Below, piece by piece: positions 43,038 to 51,997 of a stretch of 64,000 nt of DNA; the first letter of the stretch is position 1, and the number at the start of each line of letters is the position of its first letter. The translations under genes and the position numbers were made by a program. The stretch lies in the NCBI RefSeq assembly GCF_000718135.1, contig NZ_JOEM01000021.1, positions 62,001 to 126,000 on the forward strand. Reading direction: 5' to 3'. The stretch is from Streptomyces cyaneofuscatus (lineage in GTDB: Bacteria > Actinomycetota > Actinomycetes > Streptomycetales > Streptomycetaceae). The notes below the pieces were generated by a model, which saw nothing but the letters and a program-made list of their open reading frames with translations, made no database searches and was not told the DNA's origin.

Positions 43038-43855
43038 TGCCAGGCGCCGCCCCGGGCCGTCTCGCGGGTGAAGGCGGTGAACTCCTTCGCCTCCCGGCCC
43101 AGCACCCGCTTCACATCGTCCGTGGTGGCGGAGTTGTGGCCGTCGAGCAGCGTCGCGAACAGCTCGGCCAGGAACCCCGCCTCGGGCCCGGACACCCCGA
43201 ACCCCTCCAGCACCTCCGCGTACGCCGGAGCGCTCACGGGCACGTACCGCACCGGCCGCCCCGCCGCCCGGCCGAGCTCCTCCGCCGCCTCCTCGAACGT
43301 CAGGCTCCGGGGGCCCGTCAGCTCGTACACCGCGCCCGCGTGCCCGTCCCCGGTCAGCGCCGCCACCACCACATCGGCCAGGTCGTCGATGTCCAGGAAG
43401 GGCTCCGCCGTCGACCCGGCCGGGAAGACCAGCTCACCGCCGAGAACGCTGTCCAACAGGGCTCCCTCGCTGAAGTTCTGCGCGAAGAACGCCGACCGTA
43501 CGACGGTGAGTTCGACCTCCCCGCACGCACCGCGCAGCGCCTCCTCGGCCACGGCCGCCTGCGGTTCGCCGCGCCCCGACAGCAGCACCACCCGGCGGAG
43601 CCCGCTCGCCGCCGCGACCCGCCCGAACGCCGCCATCGCCCCCGCGGCGCCGGGCACCGCCAGATCCGGGTAGTAGGCCACATAGGCGGCCTCCGTACCG
43701 TCCAGCGCGGCCGCCCACCCCGACTCGTCCTGCCAGTCGAACGGCACCTCGCCGGCCCGTGACCCGGCCCGCACCGGCACCCCCAGCGCCGTCAGCCGCT
43801 CCGCGACCCGGCGGCCGGTCTTCCCGGTGCCACTCGTCACCAGAACCGTGCCCAT
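43031..43855 (-). CDS. NmrA-like NAD(P)H-binding protein (atypical SDR)
   Basis: A 274-residue Rossmann protein. It starts with VLVTSGTGKTGRRVAERL (GxxGxxG variant) and continues with VPFDWQDESGW, RVVLLSGRG, VVRSAFFAQNFSEG and YELTGPRSLTFEEAAEELG. This is the pattern of NmrA/quinone oxidoreductase-type and azoreductase-like SDRs, which act as redox sensors or reductases. The start at 43855 has AAAGGA nine bases upstream. It is divergent from an AraC gene (168-bp gap), probably its regulator. Confidence 0.85.
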   Translation of the reverse strand: MGTVLVTSGTGKTGRRVAERLTALGVPVRAGSRAGEVPFDWQDESGWAAALDGTEAAYVAYYPDLAVPGAAGAMAAFGRVAAASGLRRVVLLSGRGEPQAAVAEEALRGACGEVELTVVRSAFFAQNFSEGALLDSVLGGELVFPAGSTAEPFLDIDDLADVVVAALTGDGHAGAVYELTGPRSLTFEEAAEELGRAAGRPVRYVPVSAPAYAEVLEGFGVSGPEAGFLAELFATLLDGHNSATTDDVKRVLGREAKEFTAFTRETARGGAWHG

Positions 43856-44023
43856 GACGCGCGTTCCTTTCCGCGCGGCGGAGTCGGCCGCGCCCTGCTT
43901 CGTATACGTCTTCTTCGTCTCGTCCGCCGTGTTCTTCGTCATGGCTCCAGGCTCCCGGGACCCGGTCGCGGGGAACATCGTCGAGAAGCTCAGCTCCCTC
44001 CGCCTGCGTCTACGCTGTCGGGC

Positions 44024-44989
44024 ATGGACGCTCTCGCCGGACTCCTGGACGGGCCGCGGGCGCGGGGCGCCTTCCTCCTGCGCATGGTGATGGAGCCGCC
44101 CTGGGCGGTACGGGTCGCCGACCGCGCCCCGGTCTGCCTGATGTCGGTCACCCGGGGCGCGGCCTGGATCGTCCCGCCGGAGGGAGCCGAGCCGGTCCGC
44201 CTGGTGCCCGGCGGCATCGCGGTGGTCCGCGGCCCCCACCCGTACACCGTCGCCGACGCCCCCGGTACCGACCCGGGCGCCCTGGTCGGCCCCGGCGGCC
44301 TCTGCACCACCCTCCACGGGCAGCCGCTCTCCCAGGAGATGGTGCTGGGGGTACGGACCTGGGGCAACGCCGCCCACGGCGCCACGGCGGTCCTCGTCGG
44401 CACCTACCTGATGGACGGCGAGATCAGCCGCCGGCTGCTCGACGCCCTGCCCCCGCTGCTCCGGCTCCCCGCCGACGCCCGGACCGGGCCGCTGCTGCGG
44501 CTGCTCGACGCGGAGATCGCCCAGGACGAGCCGGGGCAGCACGTCGTCCTGGACCGGCTGCTCGACCTGCTGCTCATCGCCGTGCTGCGCGGCTGGTTCT
44601 CCCGGCCGGGAGCCGAGGCCCCCGCCTGGTACCGGGCCATGAGCGACCCCGTCGTCGGGCCGGCGCTCCGGTTCCTCCAGGACGACCCGGCGCACCCCTG
44701 GACCGTCGCCTCGCTCGCCGCCCGCGCCGGGGTGTCGCGGGCCGGGCTCGCCCGCCGCTTCACCGGACTCGTCGGCGAGCCCCCGATGGCGTACCTCACC
44801 GGCTGGCGGCTCGCGCTCGCCGCCGACCTGCTCCGGGAGAGCGACGCCACGGTGGAGGCGGTGGGCCGGAAGGTCGGCTACAGCGCCCCTTTCGCGTTCA
44901 GCACGGCGTTCAAGCGCGTCCGGGGAGTGAGCCCGCAGGAGTACCGCGGCAACTTGCCGGAGCGGCAACAGAACTTGCCCGAACGCTGA
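44024..44989 (+). CDS. AraC family regulator with cupin sensor
   Basis: A 321-residue regulator. The N-terminal AraC-binding cupin (AraC_binding_2-like, about 1-180) is followed by the double HTH: DPAHPWTVASLAARAGVSRAGLARRF and DATVEAVGRKVGYSAPFAFSTAFKRVRGVSPQEYR. It ends with an in-frame 7-residue repeat (NLPERQQNLPER) from a 21-bp duplication at 44951-44985. It is divergent from the NmrA-type gene, its likely target. The methyltransferase gene follows after 20 bp. Confidence 0.9.
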   Translation: MDALAGLLDGPRARGAFLLRMVMEPPWAVRVADRAPVCLMSVTRGAAWIVPPEGAEPVRLVPGGIAVVRGPHPYTVADAPGTDPGALVGPGGLCTTLHGQPLSQEMVLGVRTWGNAAHGATAVLVGTYLMDGEISRRLLDALPPLLRLPADARTGPLLRLLDAEIAQDEPGQHVVLDRLLDLLLIAVLRGWFSRPGAEAPAWYRAMSDPVVGPALRFLQDDPAHPWTVASLAARAGVSRAGLARRFTGLVGEPPMAYLTGWRLALAADLLRESDATVEAVGRKVGYSAPFAFSTAFKRVRGVSPQEYRGNLPERQQNLPER

Positions 44990-45009
44990 CCTCCGGTGAG
45001 GGTGGCGCC

Positions 45010-45939
45010 ATGAGCAGCCACGCCGGACACGGCCACCACGACGCGCACAACCACGCCCACACCCACCGCCACGGACCGGGCGCCGCAGGCGCGGGCACGG
45101 AGTTCGACTGGGACGTCATGGGCCCGATGCTGGAGCAGGAGGCCGAACTCAACAGCGGCCCGTACGAGGAGGCGGCCCGCTGGATCGCCGCCCTGCCGAC
45201 CGCGCCGAAGGTGCGCCGGGTACTGGACATCGGCAGCGGCCCCGGCGTCGTCACCTGTCTGCTGGCCGAGGTCTTCCCCGAGGCGGAGGTCGTCGCCGTC
45301 GACCCCACGCCCGCCCTCCTGGAGCGGACGGAAGCCCGCGCCCGGCGCCTCGGCCTGAGCGACCGCGTAAGGACCCTGGAAGCCGGACTCCCGCAGGACG
45401 CAGACCGGTTGGGTGAGGCCGATCTCATCTGGGCCGGCAACTCCCTGCACCACATGGGCGACCAGCGCGCCGCCCTCGCCGGCTTCGCCGGTCTCCTGCG
45501 CCCCGGCGGGACCGTGGCGCTCCTGGAGGGCGGGCTCCCCACCCGGCGGCTGCCCCGGGACCTCGGCATCGGACGGCCCGGGCTCGAGGCCCGGATGGAC
45601 GCGGCCTCCGCCGCCCGGTTCGACCGGATGCGGACCGAACTCCCGGACTCCAAGCGGGAGGCGGAGGACTGGAGCGCCCTGATCACGGCGGTCGGACTGA
45701 CCCCGCAGGGCACGCGCAGCTTCCTGCTGGACCTGCCCGCCCCGCTCTCCGCGCCCGCCCGCGAGCATGTGATCACCAAGCTGACCCGGGAGTACGAGGT
45801 CTTCGGCGAACTGCTCGACGCCGAGGACCGCGCCGTACTGGAACGGCTGCTGGACCCCGAGGACCCGGCCGGGGTCCACCACCGGTCCGACGTCTACCTG
45901 CTCACCGCCCGCACGGTCCATCTCGGCCGCCGCGACTGA
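45010..45939 (+). CDS. Class I methyltransferase with His-rich N-terminus
   Basis: A 309-residue SAM-dependent methyltransferase. Nine of the first 21 residues are His (positions 4, 7, 9, 10, 13, 15, 17, 19 and 21), a metal-binding style leader. Motif I is VLDIGSGPGVVTCLLAE (about 71-87), then VVAVDPTPALLERTE and GNSLHHMGDQRAAL. Like some ArsM or metal-chaperone proteins it could be linked to metal handling, but no ArsM-type cysteine trio is evident. It follows the AraC gene by 20 bp and is probably cotranscribed. Substrate unknown. Confidence 0.82.
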   Translation: MSSHAGHGHHDAHNHAHTHRHGPGAAGAGTEFDWDVMGPMLEQEAELNSGPYEEAARWIAALPTAPKVRRVLDIGSGPGVVTCLLAEVFPEAEVVAVDPTPALLERTEARARRLGLSDRVRTLEAGLPQDADRLGEADLIWAGNSLHHMGDQRAALAGFAGLLRPGGTVALLEGGLPTRRLPRDLGIGRPGLEARMDAASAARFDRMRTELPDSKREAEDWSALITAVGLTPQGTRSFLLDLPAPLSAPAREHVITKLTREYEVFGELLDAEDRAVLERLLDPEDPAGVHHRSDVYLLTARTVHLGRRD

Positions 45940-45950
45940 CGCGCCCCCCG

Positions 45951-45970
45951 GTCGCCGTCAGGACGGCGAC
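45951..45970. terminator. Hairpin over the stop codon of the lectin gene
   Basis: GTCGCCGTC (45951-45959) and GACGGCGAC (45962-45970) form a perfect 9-bp stem with loop AG, and include the stop of the minus-strand RICIN gene. It sits where this gene converges with the methyltransferase gene (end 45939). Confidence 0.5.
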
Positions 45971-46431
45971 ACCGGCTCCAACTGCCACCACTGGAAGGGG
46001 GAGTCGGTGTCCTCCCACTGCTGGACCGTCCCGCCCTCCTCGGTCGAACGGTCGGCGACCTCCATGGCGAGTCCGCTGATGAAGCTCACCAGCGTCACCG
46101 TCCCCGGCGCCTCCAGATGCTGCTCGATCAGCCACTCCTGGGCGCCGAAGTTGTTCGCCTTCCACTGCTGGATGCGGACACCGTTCTCCGTGTGGGCGTT
46201 CGCCACGTCCAGCCGCTTCCCGCTGTGCGCGTTGACCAGGTGGTAGAGGGCCGCGCCCTCGTGCACCGGGGACAGCTGCCACTGCTGGGCGGCCGTCCCG
46301 TCGTCGTTGCCCTGCTGCACCCGGGCGCCACTGCCCTTGGCCGCGCCGTACACCTCCAGCACCAGGCCGCTGCCCACATTGCGCAGGCGGTACGTGCCCG
46401 CCTCGACGACGGGCGCCGGATCGCTGCTCAT
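45958..46431 (-). CDS. Ricin-type beta-trefoil (RICIN) domain protein
   Basis: A 157-residue protein that is almost entirely one beta-trefoil lectin domain. The three repeats carry QxW motifs: AAQQWQLSP, RIQQWKANN/QEWLIEQ, and VQQWEDTD/WWQLEP. No signal peptide or membrane segment is visible at the ATG (46431), so it should stay in the cytoplasm or leave by an unknown route. Most Streptomyces RICIN domains are parts of secreted glycosidases. The ligand is probably a sugar. Confidence 0.85.
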   Translation of the reverse strand: MSSDPAPVVEAGTYRLRNVGSGLVLEVYGAAKGSGARVQQGNDDGTAAQQWQLSPVHEGAALYHLVNAHSGKRLDVANAHTENGVRIQQWKANNFGAQEWLIEQHLEAPGTVTLVSFISGLAMEVADRSTEEGGTVQQWEDTDSPFQWWQLEPVSPS

Positions 46432-46520
46432 CTTGCTCTCTCCCCCGGAACGTATGGCTGTCGAACGACCGACGGCGCCCCCACCGATGTGACGGTGGGG
46501 GCGCCGGACGAACCTGACGC

Positions 46521-47357
46521 TCAGGCGCCGAGGTTGAACTCCGCCGGGTCCGGACCGAGCCGCTTGCCCTCGTCCAGCGCCGCGAAGGCGGCGAGGTCGT
46601 CGGCGTCCAGCTCGAAGCCGAAGACATCGAGGTTCTCCTCGATCCGCGACGGGGTCACGGACTTCGGGATCACGATGTTGCCGGTCTGCAGGTGCCAGCG
46701 CAGGACGGCCTGGGCGGGGGTGCGGCCGTGCTTCTGGGCGATGGCCACGACCGTGGGCACCTCCAGGAGGCCCTTGCCCTGGCCCAGCGGCGACCAGGCC
46801 TCGGTGGCGATGCCGTGCTCGGCGTGGAAGGCGCGGGCCTCGGCCTGCTGGAGCTGGGGGTGCAGCTCGATCTGGTTGAGGACGGGGACCACGGAGGTCT
46901 CGGCCAGCAGCCGCTTCAGGTGCTCGGGGTGGAAGTTCGACACACCGATCGCCTTGGCGCGGCCGTCGGCGTAGATCTTCTCGAACGCCCGGTAGGTGTC
47001 GGTGTACGCGTCCTTGGCCGGGACCGGCCAGTGGATGAGATACAGGTCGACGTAGTCCAGGCCGAGCTTGTCCAGCGAGGCGTCGAAGGCGCGCAGGGTG
47101 CTGTCGTACCCCTGCTCGCTGTTCCACAGCTTCGTGGTGACGAAGAGCTCGTCACGGGGGACACCGGAGGCGGCGATGGCCCGGCCGGTGCCCTTCTCGT
47201 TCTTGTAGATCGCGGCGGTGTCGATGGACCGGTACCCGGACTCGATGGCCTTCGCGACCGCCTTCGCCGCCTCGTCGTCCGGCACCTGCCAGACACCGAA
47301 ACCGAGCTGCGGCATTTCGAGGCCGTTGTTGAGGGTGATGGAGGGGACCTGGCTCAC
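46521..47357 (-). CDS. Aldo/keto reductase (AKR5-like)
   Basis: A 278-residue NADPH-dependent reductase of the 2,5-diketo-gluconate-reductase-like branch. The catalytic tetrad is complete: D46, Y51, K76 and H109 (SIDTAAIY, TTKLWN, LYLIHWP). The coenzyme motif IPKSVTPSRIEEN is near the C-terminus. The start is GTG at 47357. It reduces aldehydes or ketones in the cytoplasm; the natural substrate is unclear. It lies 89 bp upstream of the lectin-domain gene on the same strand. Confidence 0.9.
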   Translation of the reverse strand: MSQVPSITLNNGLEMPQLGFGVWQVPDDEAAKAVAKAIESGYRSIDTAAIYKNEKGTGRAIAASGVPRDELFVTTKLWNSEQGYDSTLRAFDASLDKLGLDYVDLYLIHWPVPAKDAYTDTYRAFEKIYADGRAKAIGVSNFHPEHLKRLLAETSVVPVLNQIELHPQLQQAEARAFHAEHGIATEAWSPLGQGKGLLEVPTVVAIAQKHGRTPAQAVLRWHLQTGNIVIPKSVTPSRIEENLDVFGFELDADDLAAFAALDEGKRLGPDPAEFNLGA

Positions 47358-47455
47358 GAGCGGTCGATCCTTACGTTGTCGGTTGGTACTCCCGAGGACA
47401 ACGAACGGGCACGCCCAGGCATTCCCGCCCCATGATCCAGAATCGGCGCATGCGG

Positions 47456-49279
47456 TCAGTGGTAGAGCGCGTCGACCTCGACCCCGTACGCCGTCTCGAT
47501 CGCCTTGCGCTTCAGCTTCAGCGAGGGCGTCAGCAGCCCGTGCTCCTCGGTGAACGGGTGGGCCAGGATCCGGAACGTACGGATCGACTCGGCCTGTGAC
47601 ACCGCCGTGTTGGCGGCCACCACCGCCCGCCGGACCTCCATCTCCAGGTCCGGGTCGCGCACCAGGTCGGCGGGGGCGAGCGGCGTACGGCCCTGCATGG
47701 TGAGCCAGTGGTCGACGGACTCCTGGTCGACGGTGACCAGGGCTGCGATGTACGGGCGGTCGTTGCCGACGACGATGCACTGGGCGACCAGCGGGTGGGC
47801 CCGCACCCGCTCCTCCAGGCCGGCCGGCGAGACGCTCTTGCCGCCGGAGGTCACCAGGATCTCCTTCTTCCGCCCGGTGATCGTCAGATAGCCGTCCTCG
47901 TCCAGCGAACCGAGGTCCCCGGTGGCCAGCCAGCCGTCCTCAAGAGTGGCCCGGGTCGCCGCCGGATTGTTCAGATAGCCGGAGAAGACGTTGGGGCCGT
48001 GCACCCACACCTCGCCGTCGTCCGCGATGTGCACCGACGTCCCGGGGATGGGCAGCCCGACCGTGCCGTACCGGGTGCGCTCGGGCGGGTTGGCGGTCGC
48101 CGCCGCGGTGGACTCGGTCAGCCCGTACCCCTCGAAGACGGTCACCCCGGCGCCCGCGAAGAACAGGCCGAGCCGGCGGTTCATGCCCGAGCCGCCCGAC
48201 ATCGCGTGCCGCACCCGGCCGCCCATCGCGTCGCGGACCTTCTTGTAGACGACCTTGTCGAAGAACTGGTGCTGCATCCGCAGCCCGGCGGACGGCCCGG
48301 GCCCGAGGCCGAAGGCCTTCTGCTCCAGGGCCTCGGCGTGCTTGACCGCGATGTCCACGGCCTTGTCGAACGGCCCGGCCCTGCCCTCCGCCTCGGCCTT
48401 GCGCCGGGCGCCGTTGAAGACCTTCTCGAAGATGTACGGCACCGCCAGGATGAAGGTGGGCCGGAACGTCACCAGGTCCGGCATCAGCGCGTTCGCCGAC
48501 AGCTCCGGCTGGTGGCCGAGTTTCACCCGTCCCCGTACCGCCGCGATCTCCACCATCCGGCCGAAGACGTGCGCCAGCGGGAGGAAGAGCAGGGTGGCCG
48601 CCTCGTCGCCGGGCTTGGAGTGGAACACCGGCTCCCAGCGGGCGACCATCGTGTCGCTCTCGAACATGAAGCTCGCGTGCGTGATGACACAGCCCTTGGG
48701 GCGGCCCGTCGTGCCCGAGGTGTAGATCACCGTCGCCACGGACTCGGGCGTCACCGCGCGTCGGTGCCGGTGCACCACCTCGTCGTCGACCATCCCGCCC
48801 GCACCGACCAGCTCGTCCACCGCACCGGCGTCCAGCTGCCAGAGCCGCTTGAGGTGCGGCAGCCGGTCTATCACCGAGCCGACGGTCATCGCGTGGTCCT
48901 CGTGCTCGACCATCACCGCCACCACCTCGGCGTCGTGCAGCATCCAGTGGACCTGCTCGGCGGAGGACGTCGGGTAGACGGGCACCGACTGGGCCCCGAC
49001 CGACCAGATCGCGAAGTCGAAGAGCGTCCACTCGTACCGCGTACGGGACATCAGGGCGACCCGGTCCCCGAACCGGATCCCGTGCGCGATCAGCCCTTTC
49101 GCCAGGGCCAGCACCTCGTCGCGGAACGCCTCCGAGGTCATGTCCCGCCACTGCCCGCCCGCGTCCTTGCGGCCGAGCGCGACCCGCTGCGGATCGTCCT
49201 CCGCGTAGTCGAAGACCGCGTCGGCCAGACCGCCGACTTGAGGCGGCGCAGCCATGGGTGGGACAGTGAATTCACGCAA
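47456..49279 (-). CDS. AMP-dependent long-chain acyl-CoA synthetase (FadD-type)
   Basis: A 607-residue adenylate-forming enzyme that activates a fatty or aryl acid with ATP and CoA. The P-loop is IYTSGTTGRPKG, then GYGLTES (A5), GDLGSLDEDGYLTITGRKKE (A7-A8) and, near the C-terminus, SLKLKRKAIE (A10 lysine). I place the start at TTG 49279, which gives MREFTVPP, a recurrent N-terminus in Streptomyces homologues, with AGG five bases upstream. An ATG at 49255 is the alternative. It is a separate unit from the aldo-keto reductase gene. Confidence 0.88.
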   Translation of the reverse strand: MREFTVPPMAAPPQVGGLADAVFDYAEDDPQRVALGRKDAGGQWRDMTSEAFRDEVLALAKGLIAHGIRFGDRVALMSRTRYEWTLFDFAIWSVGAQSVPVYPTSSAEQVHWMLHDAEVVAVMVEHEDHAMTVGSVIDRLPHLKRLWQLDAGAVDELVGAGGMVDDEVVHRHRRAVTPESVATVIYTSGTTGRPKGCVITHASFMFESDTMVARWEPVFHSKPGDEAATLLFLPLAHVFGRMVEIAAVRGRVKLGHQPELSANALMPDLVTFRPTFILAVPYIFEKVFNGARRKAEAEGRAGPFDKAVDIAVKHAEALEQKAFGLGPGPSAGLRMQHQFFDKVVYKKVRDAMGGRVRHAMSGGSGMNRRLGLFFAGAGVTVFEGYGLTESTAAATANPPERTRYGTVGLPIPGTSVHIADDGEVWVHGPNVFSGYLNNPAATRATLEDGWLATGDLGSLDEDGYLTITGRKKEILVTSGGKSVSPAGLEERVRAHPLVAQCIVVGNDRPYIAALVTVDQESVDHWLTMQGRTPLAPADLVRDPDLEMEVRRAVVAANTAVSQAESIRTFRILAHPFTEEHGLLTPSLKLKRKAIETAYGVEVDALYH

Positions 49280-49563
49280 TGACCTGCTCCTCGTGGCGCT
49301 CCGCACAGCGCCGCGACGCTACCCCAACCGGGGACCCGGCGGGAGGGTCCGAACCCCGCGTAAAGCAGGGCATTCACCGAGGTCAACCGTCGAAATCCGG
49401 CCAGATGGGCAAGGCTCGGGCGCACTTCTGACGGAGGCGTAAGCGGCTCGCGGCCAAATCTCCACCGAATCCGACCGAGGTGATCACTCCCGGTCTCTGG
49501 CGGTACGAGGGCATATGCGCGCCGCTACCGGTCGGTGCGGGGCGCCGGGTCACGCACCGCTAC

Positions 49564-49615
49564 GGCCGGTGCGGGTCATCGGATGACGCGCCGCGGCCGG
49601 CCGGTGCGGGTCATC
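49564..49615 (-). repeat. 17-bp direct repeat including the LysR stop codon; rest of gap 49280-49610
   Basis: GGCCGGTGCGGGTCATC occurs at 49564-49580 and 49599-49615 (35-bp period). The second copy contains the TGA of the LysR gene on the minus strand; the first repeats that stop downstream. A weaker third copy starts near 49528. GTCATC and GATGAC (49575-49587) form a small dyad. The 331-bp gap shows no gene; its right part holds these repeats and its left part the acyl-CoA synthetase promoter. Confidence 0.8.
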
Positions 49616-50492
49616 CTCCGCCACCCCGGTGCAGCCGGTCCCCGCCCGCCAGGATCGCCGCCGCCAGGGCGTCCGCCGCCTCCCGCACCGCGCCCCGCCG
49701 GTCCCCGTGCAGCAGGACGAAGTCGACGCCGCCCGGCTCCGGCAGCCCCGCCCGCGCCGGAACCGGCACAAGCCCCGGCGGGATCAGCCCCCGCGAGTGC
49801 ACCATCACGCCCAGACCCGCCCGCGCCGCCGCGACCAGGGCGCTCAGGCTCGTACTCGTACAGGCGATCCGCCAGGCCCGCCCGTGTTCCTCCAGCACCT
49901 CCAGGGCGCGGGCCCGGGTGATGCCCGGCGGCGGGAAGACGATGAGCGGCACCGGGCGTTCCGGATCGATCCGCAGCTGCGGGGCGCCGATCCAGTCCAG
50001 CGCGTCCCGCCACACCAGCTCGCCGTGCGTGTCGCCCGTCCTCCGCTTGGCCAGCACCAGGTCCAGCCGGCCCGCCTCCAGCTGCCGGTGCAGGGTCCCG
50101 GACAGCTCCACGGTGAGTTCCAGTTCGACCTCCGGATGGTCGCGGCGGAAAGACTCCAGGATCTCCGGCAGCCGGGTCAGTACGAAGTCCTCGGACGCCC
50201 CGAAACGGAGCCGGCCGCGCAGCCGGGTGCCCGCGAAGAAGGCAGCCGCCCGTTCGTGTGCCGTGAGGATCGTCCGGGCGAAACCGAGCATGGCCTCGCC
50301 GTCCTCGGTCAGGTCGACCCGGTGGGTGTCCCGGGCGAACAGCTGCCGCCCGGTCGCCTCCTCCAGCCGCCGGACGTGCTGGCTGACCGTGGACTGCCGG
50401 ATCCCGAGGCGCCGGGCTGCCTGGGTGAAGCTCAGCGTCTGGGCGACGGCGAGGAAGGTACGCAGCTGGGCCGGGTCGTAGGAGGTGTCCAC
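49611..50492 (-). CDS. LysR family transcriptional regulator
   Basis: A 293-residue LysR regulator. The HTH reads LRTFLAVAQTLSFTQAARRLGIRQSTVSQHVRRLE (about 10-45), and the effector domain starts at RLRFGASEDF. It is divergent from a membrane-protein gene at 50730; the bile-acid-symporter-family gene at 51998 is the more usual target of such a regulator, as I recall, and would here be one gene further away. The stop lies in a repeated segment. Confidence 0.88.
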   Translation of the reverse strand: MDTSYDPAQLRTFLAVAQTLSFTQAARRLGIRQSTVSQHVRRLEEATGRQLFARDTHRVDLTEDGEAMLGFARTILTAHERAAAFFAGTRLRGRLRFGASEDFVLTRLPEILESFRRDHPEVELELTVELSGTLHRQLEAGRLDLVLAKRRTGDTHGELVWRDALDWIGAPQLRIDPERPVPLIVFPPPGITRARALEVLEEHGRAWRIACTSTSLSALVAAARAGLGVMVHSRGLIPPGLVPVPARAGLPEPGGVDFVLLHGDRRGAVREAADALAAAILAGGDRLHRGGGG

Positions 50493-50729
50493 GGCCCCAC
50501 GTTAGGTTCTGCCGCCACCTGTCACGCCCGCGCCCGGCGGTCGGCGCGCGGCCCGGCAGATGGCCCACCGGCCGGCGGGACGGGGCCATGCATATGCGAT
50601 CATGCGGGCGGCTCTTGATGAGCCGATGCCAGTCAACTGACGGGACGGCCGGGGGGATCGGGCCGTCGGACGTCGGCGAAGAACACGCCTACGCCCATAC
50701 ATGCATACGCGAGAAAACGGGAGTGCGCA

Positions 50730-51863
50730 GTGAACGGGGCCGGGGGACAGGGCGGGCAGGACGGGTCGTCCGTGTCCGACGAGGAGTGGGAGCGGTTCCT
50801 CCAGGAATCGGTGACGGGTGCGGCCGGGGCCCCGGTGGAGCCGTCGGCGCGTGCCCGTGAGGTGGAACGGCGGCTGCGGGAGAATCCCGGACCGGCCGAG
50901 GGCTGGCGTACGTACACACCGGCCCGGCACCGGCGCCGGACCGGGTGGTACGTGACCGGCATGGTGGCGGCCGCGGCCCTCCTGGTCGTGGCGCTCTTCC
51001 CGCAGCAGGTGGTCGGTTGGTTCGTCGGCGATGACAGCGCCCAGGACGGAACGCCGCTGGCGGCCGAGTCGGAACGCCCGGGGGAAGCGCCCGGCGCGGA
51101 GCCGGATCGACGCCCCACCCTCGCCGAACCCTTCCGGGGCTCGCCCGCCGCGCGCTGGGCGGACGGAGCGGCGGGGATCACGGTGCCGCCGGCCCGGGCG
51201 ACCGGCTGGATGAAGGCCGCTGAGGTCGAGCGAGCGCTGCAACAGAGCCGGGACTTCCTGGTGGCCGCGGGGCTCGACCCGGGAGTGTTGCGCGGCGAGC
51301 GGCCCTCGGAGGCGATCGAGTTGCTGAACCCGCACCAGAAGGATGTCCAGGAGTATGTCCGTACCGCCCTTTCGTCGAAGACGCCCACGGACACGACCGA
51401 TCCCCTGCTCCTGTTCAGCCGCTTCCGGCCGGAGCGGGCCCGGCCGGTCGGTGACGTGGTCAAGACGCGCGGCCGGCTCACGTACCGTGAGGGGAAGCGC
51501 GGGGCGGTCGAGGTGACGGCGGACGTCACTTTCGTGTACCCGGTGACCCCGGCTGCCGACAGCGGAGAGGACGGCGAGGTCGTCCGCACGATCGTGCGGC
51601 GCGAGGTGGTGATGAGCTGGGACGATCCGGCCGAGGTCATCACGGAACCGGGCACGATGTCGCTCGTCTCCTACACGCTCGACATGACCAACGGCGGCTG
51701 CTCCGCCCCGACCGGCTACTTTGAGCCGCCGTTCGGTACCGCCGAGGGCCAGCACGCCGACCAGGACCGCCGGATCGACCCGTACGACCGCAGCAAGCCG
51801 CTCGACACGGGTGGCGGCACAACGGTCAAGGACGACGATTGCGCCACCGCCAGCCGCTCCTGA
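50730..51863 (+). CDS. Single-pass membrane protein of unknown function
   Basis: A 377-residue protein. The N-terminal 70 residues are polar (EEWERFLQESVTG and an Arg-rich stretch) and cytoplasmic. One transmembrane segment covers about 73-95 (TGWYVTGMVAAAALLVVALF). The extracellular part of about 280 residues contains the conserved-looking ATGWMKAAEVERALQQSRDFL and the C-terminal NGGCSAPTGYFEPPFG. This N-in/C-out arrangement recalls anti-sigma-like proteins, but no zinc motif is present. The start is GTG at 50730 after GGGAG. Confidence 0.65.
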   Translation: MNGAGGQGGQDGSSVSDEEWERFLQESVTGAAGAPVEPSARAREVERRLRENPGPAEGWRTYTPARHRRRTGWYVTGMVAAAALLVVALFPQQVVGWFVGDDSAQDGTPLAAESERPGEAPGAEPDRRPTLAEPFRGSPAARWADGAAGITVPPARATGWMKAAEVERALQQSRDFLVAAGLDPGVLRGERPSEAIELLNPHQKDVQEYVRTALSSKTPTDTTDPLLLFSRFRPERARPVGDVVKTRGRLTYREGKRGAVEVTADVTFVYPVTPAADSGEDGEVVRTIVRREVVMSWDDPAEVITEPGTMSLVSYTLDMTNGGCSAPTGYFEPPFGTAEGQHADQDRRIDPYDRSKPLDTGGGTTVKDDDCATASRS

Positions 51864-51997
51864 GGGTGGCCGTAGCGGGTCCCGGAGGTTTATCGCGTTC
51901 CGTGATGACAGTGAGAGCGGTGTGAGGGATTCCCGATCGCCGGACGGCGGGCAGGATGGTGGGGTCCACCAGCGAGCCGAAGAATCACGTGGAGCTC

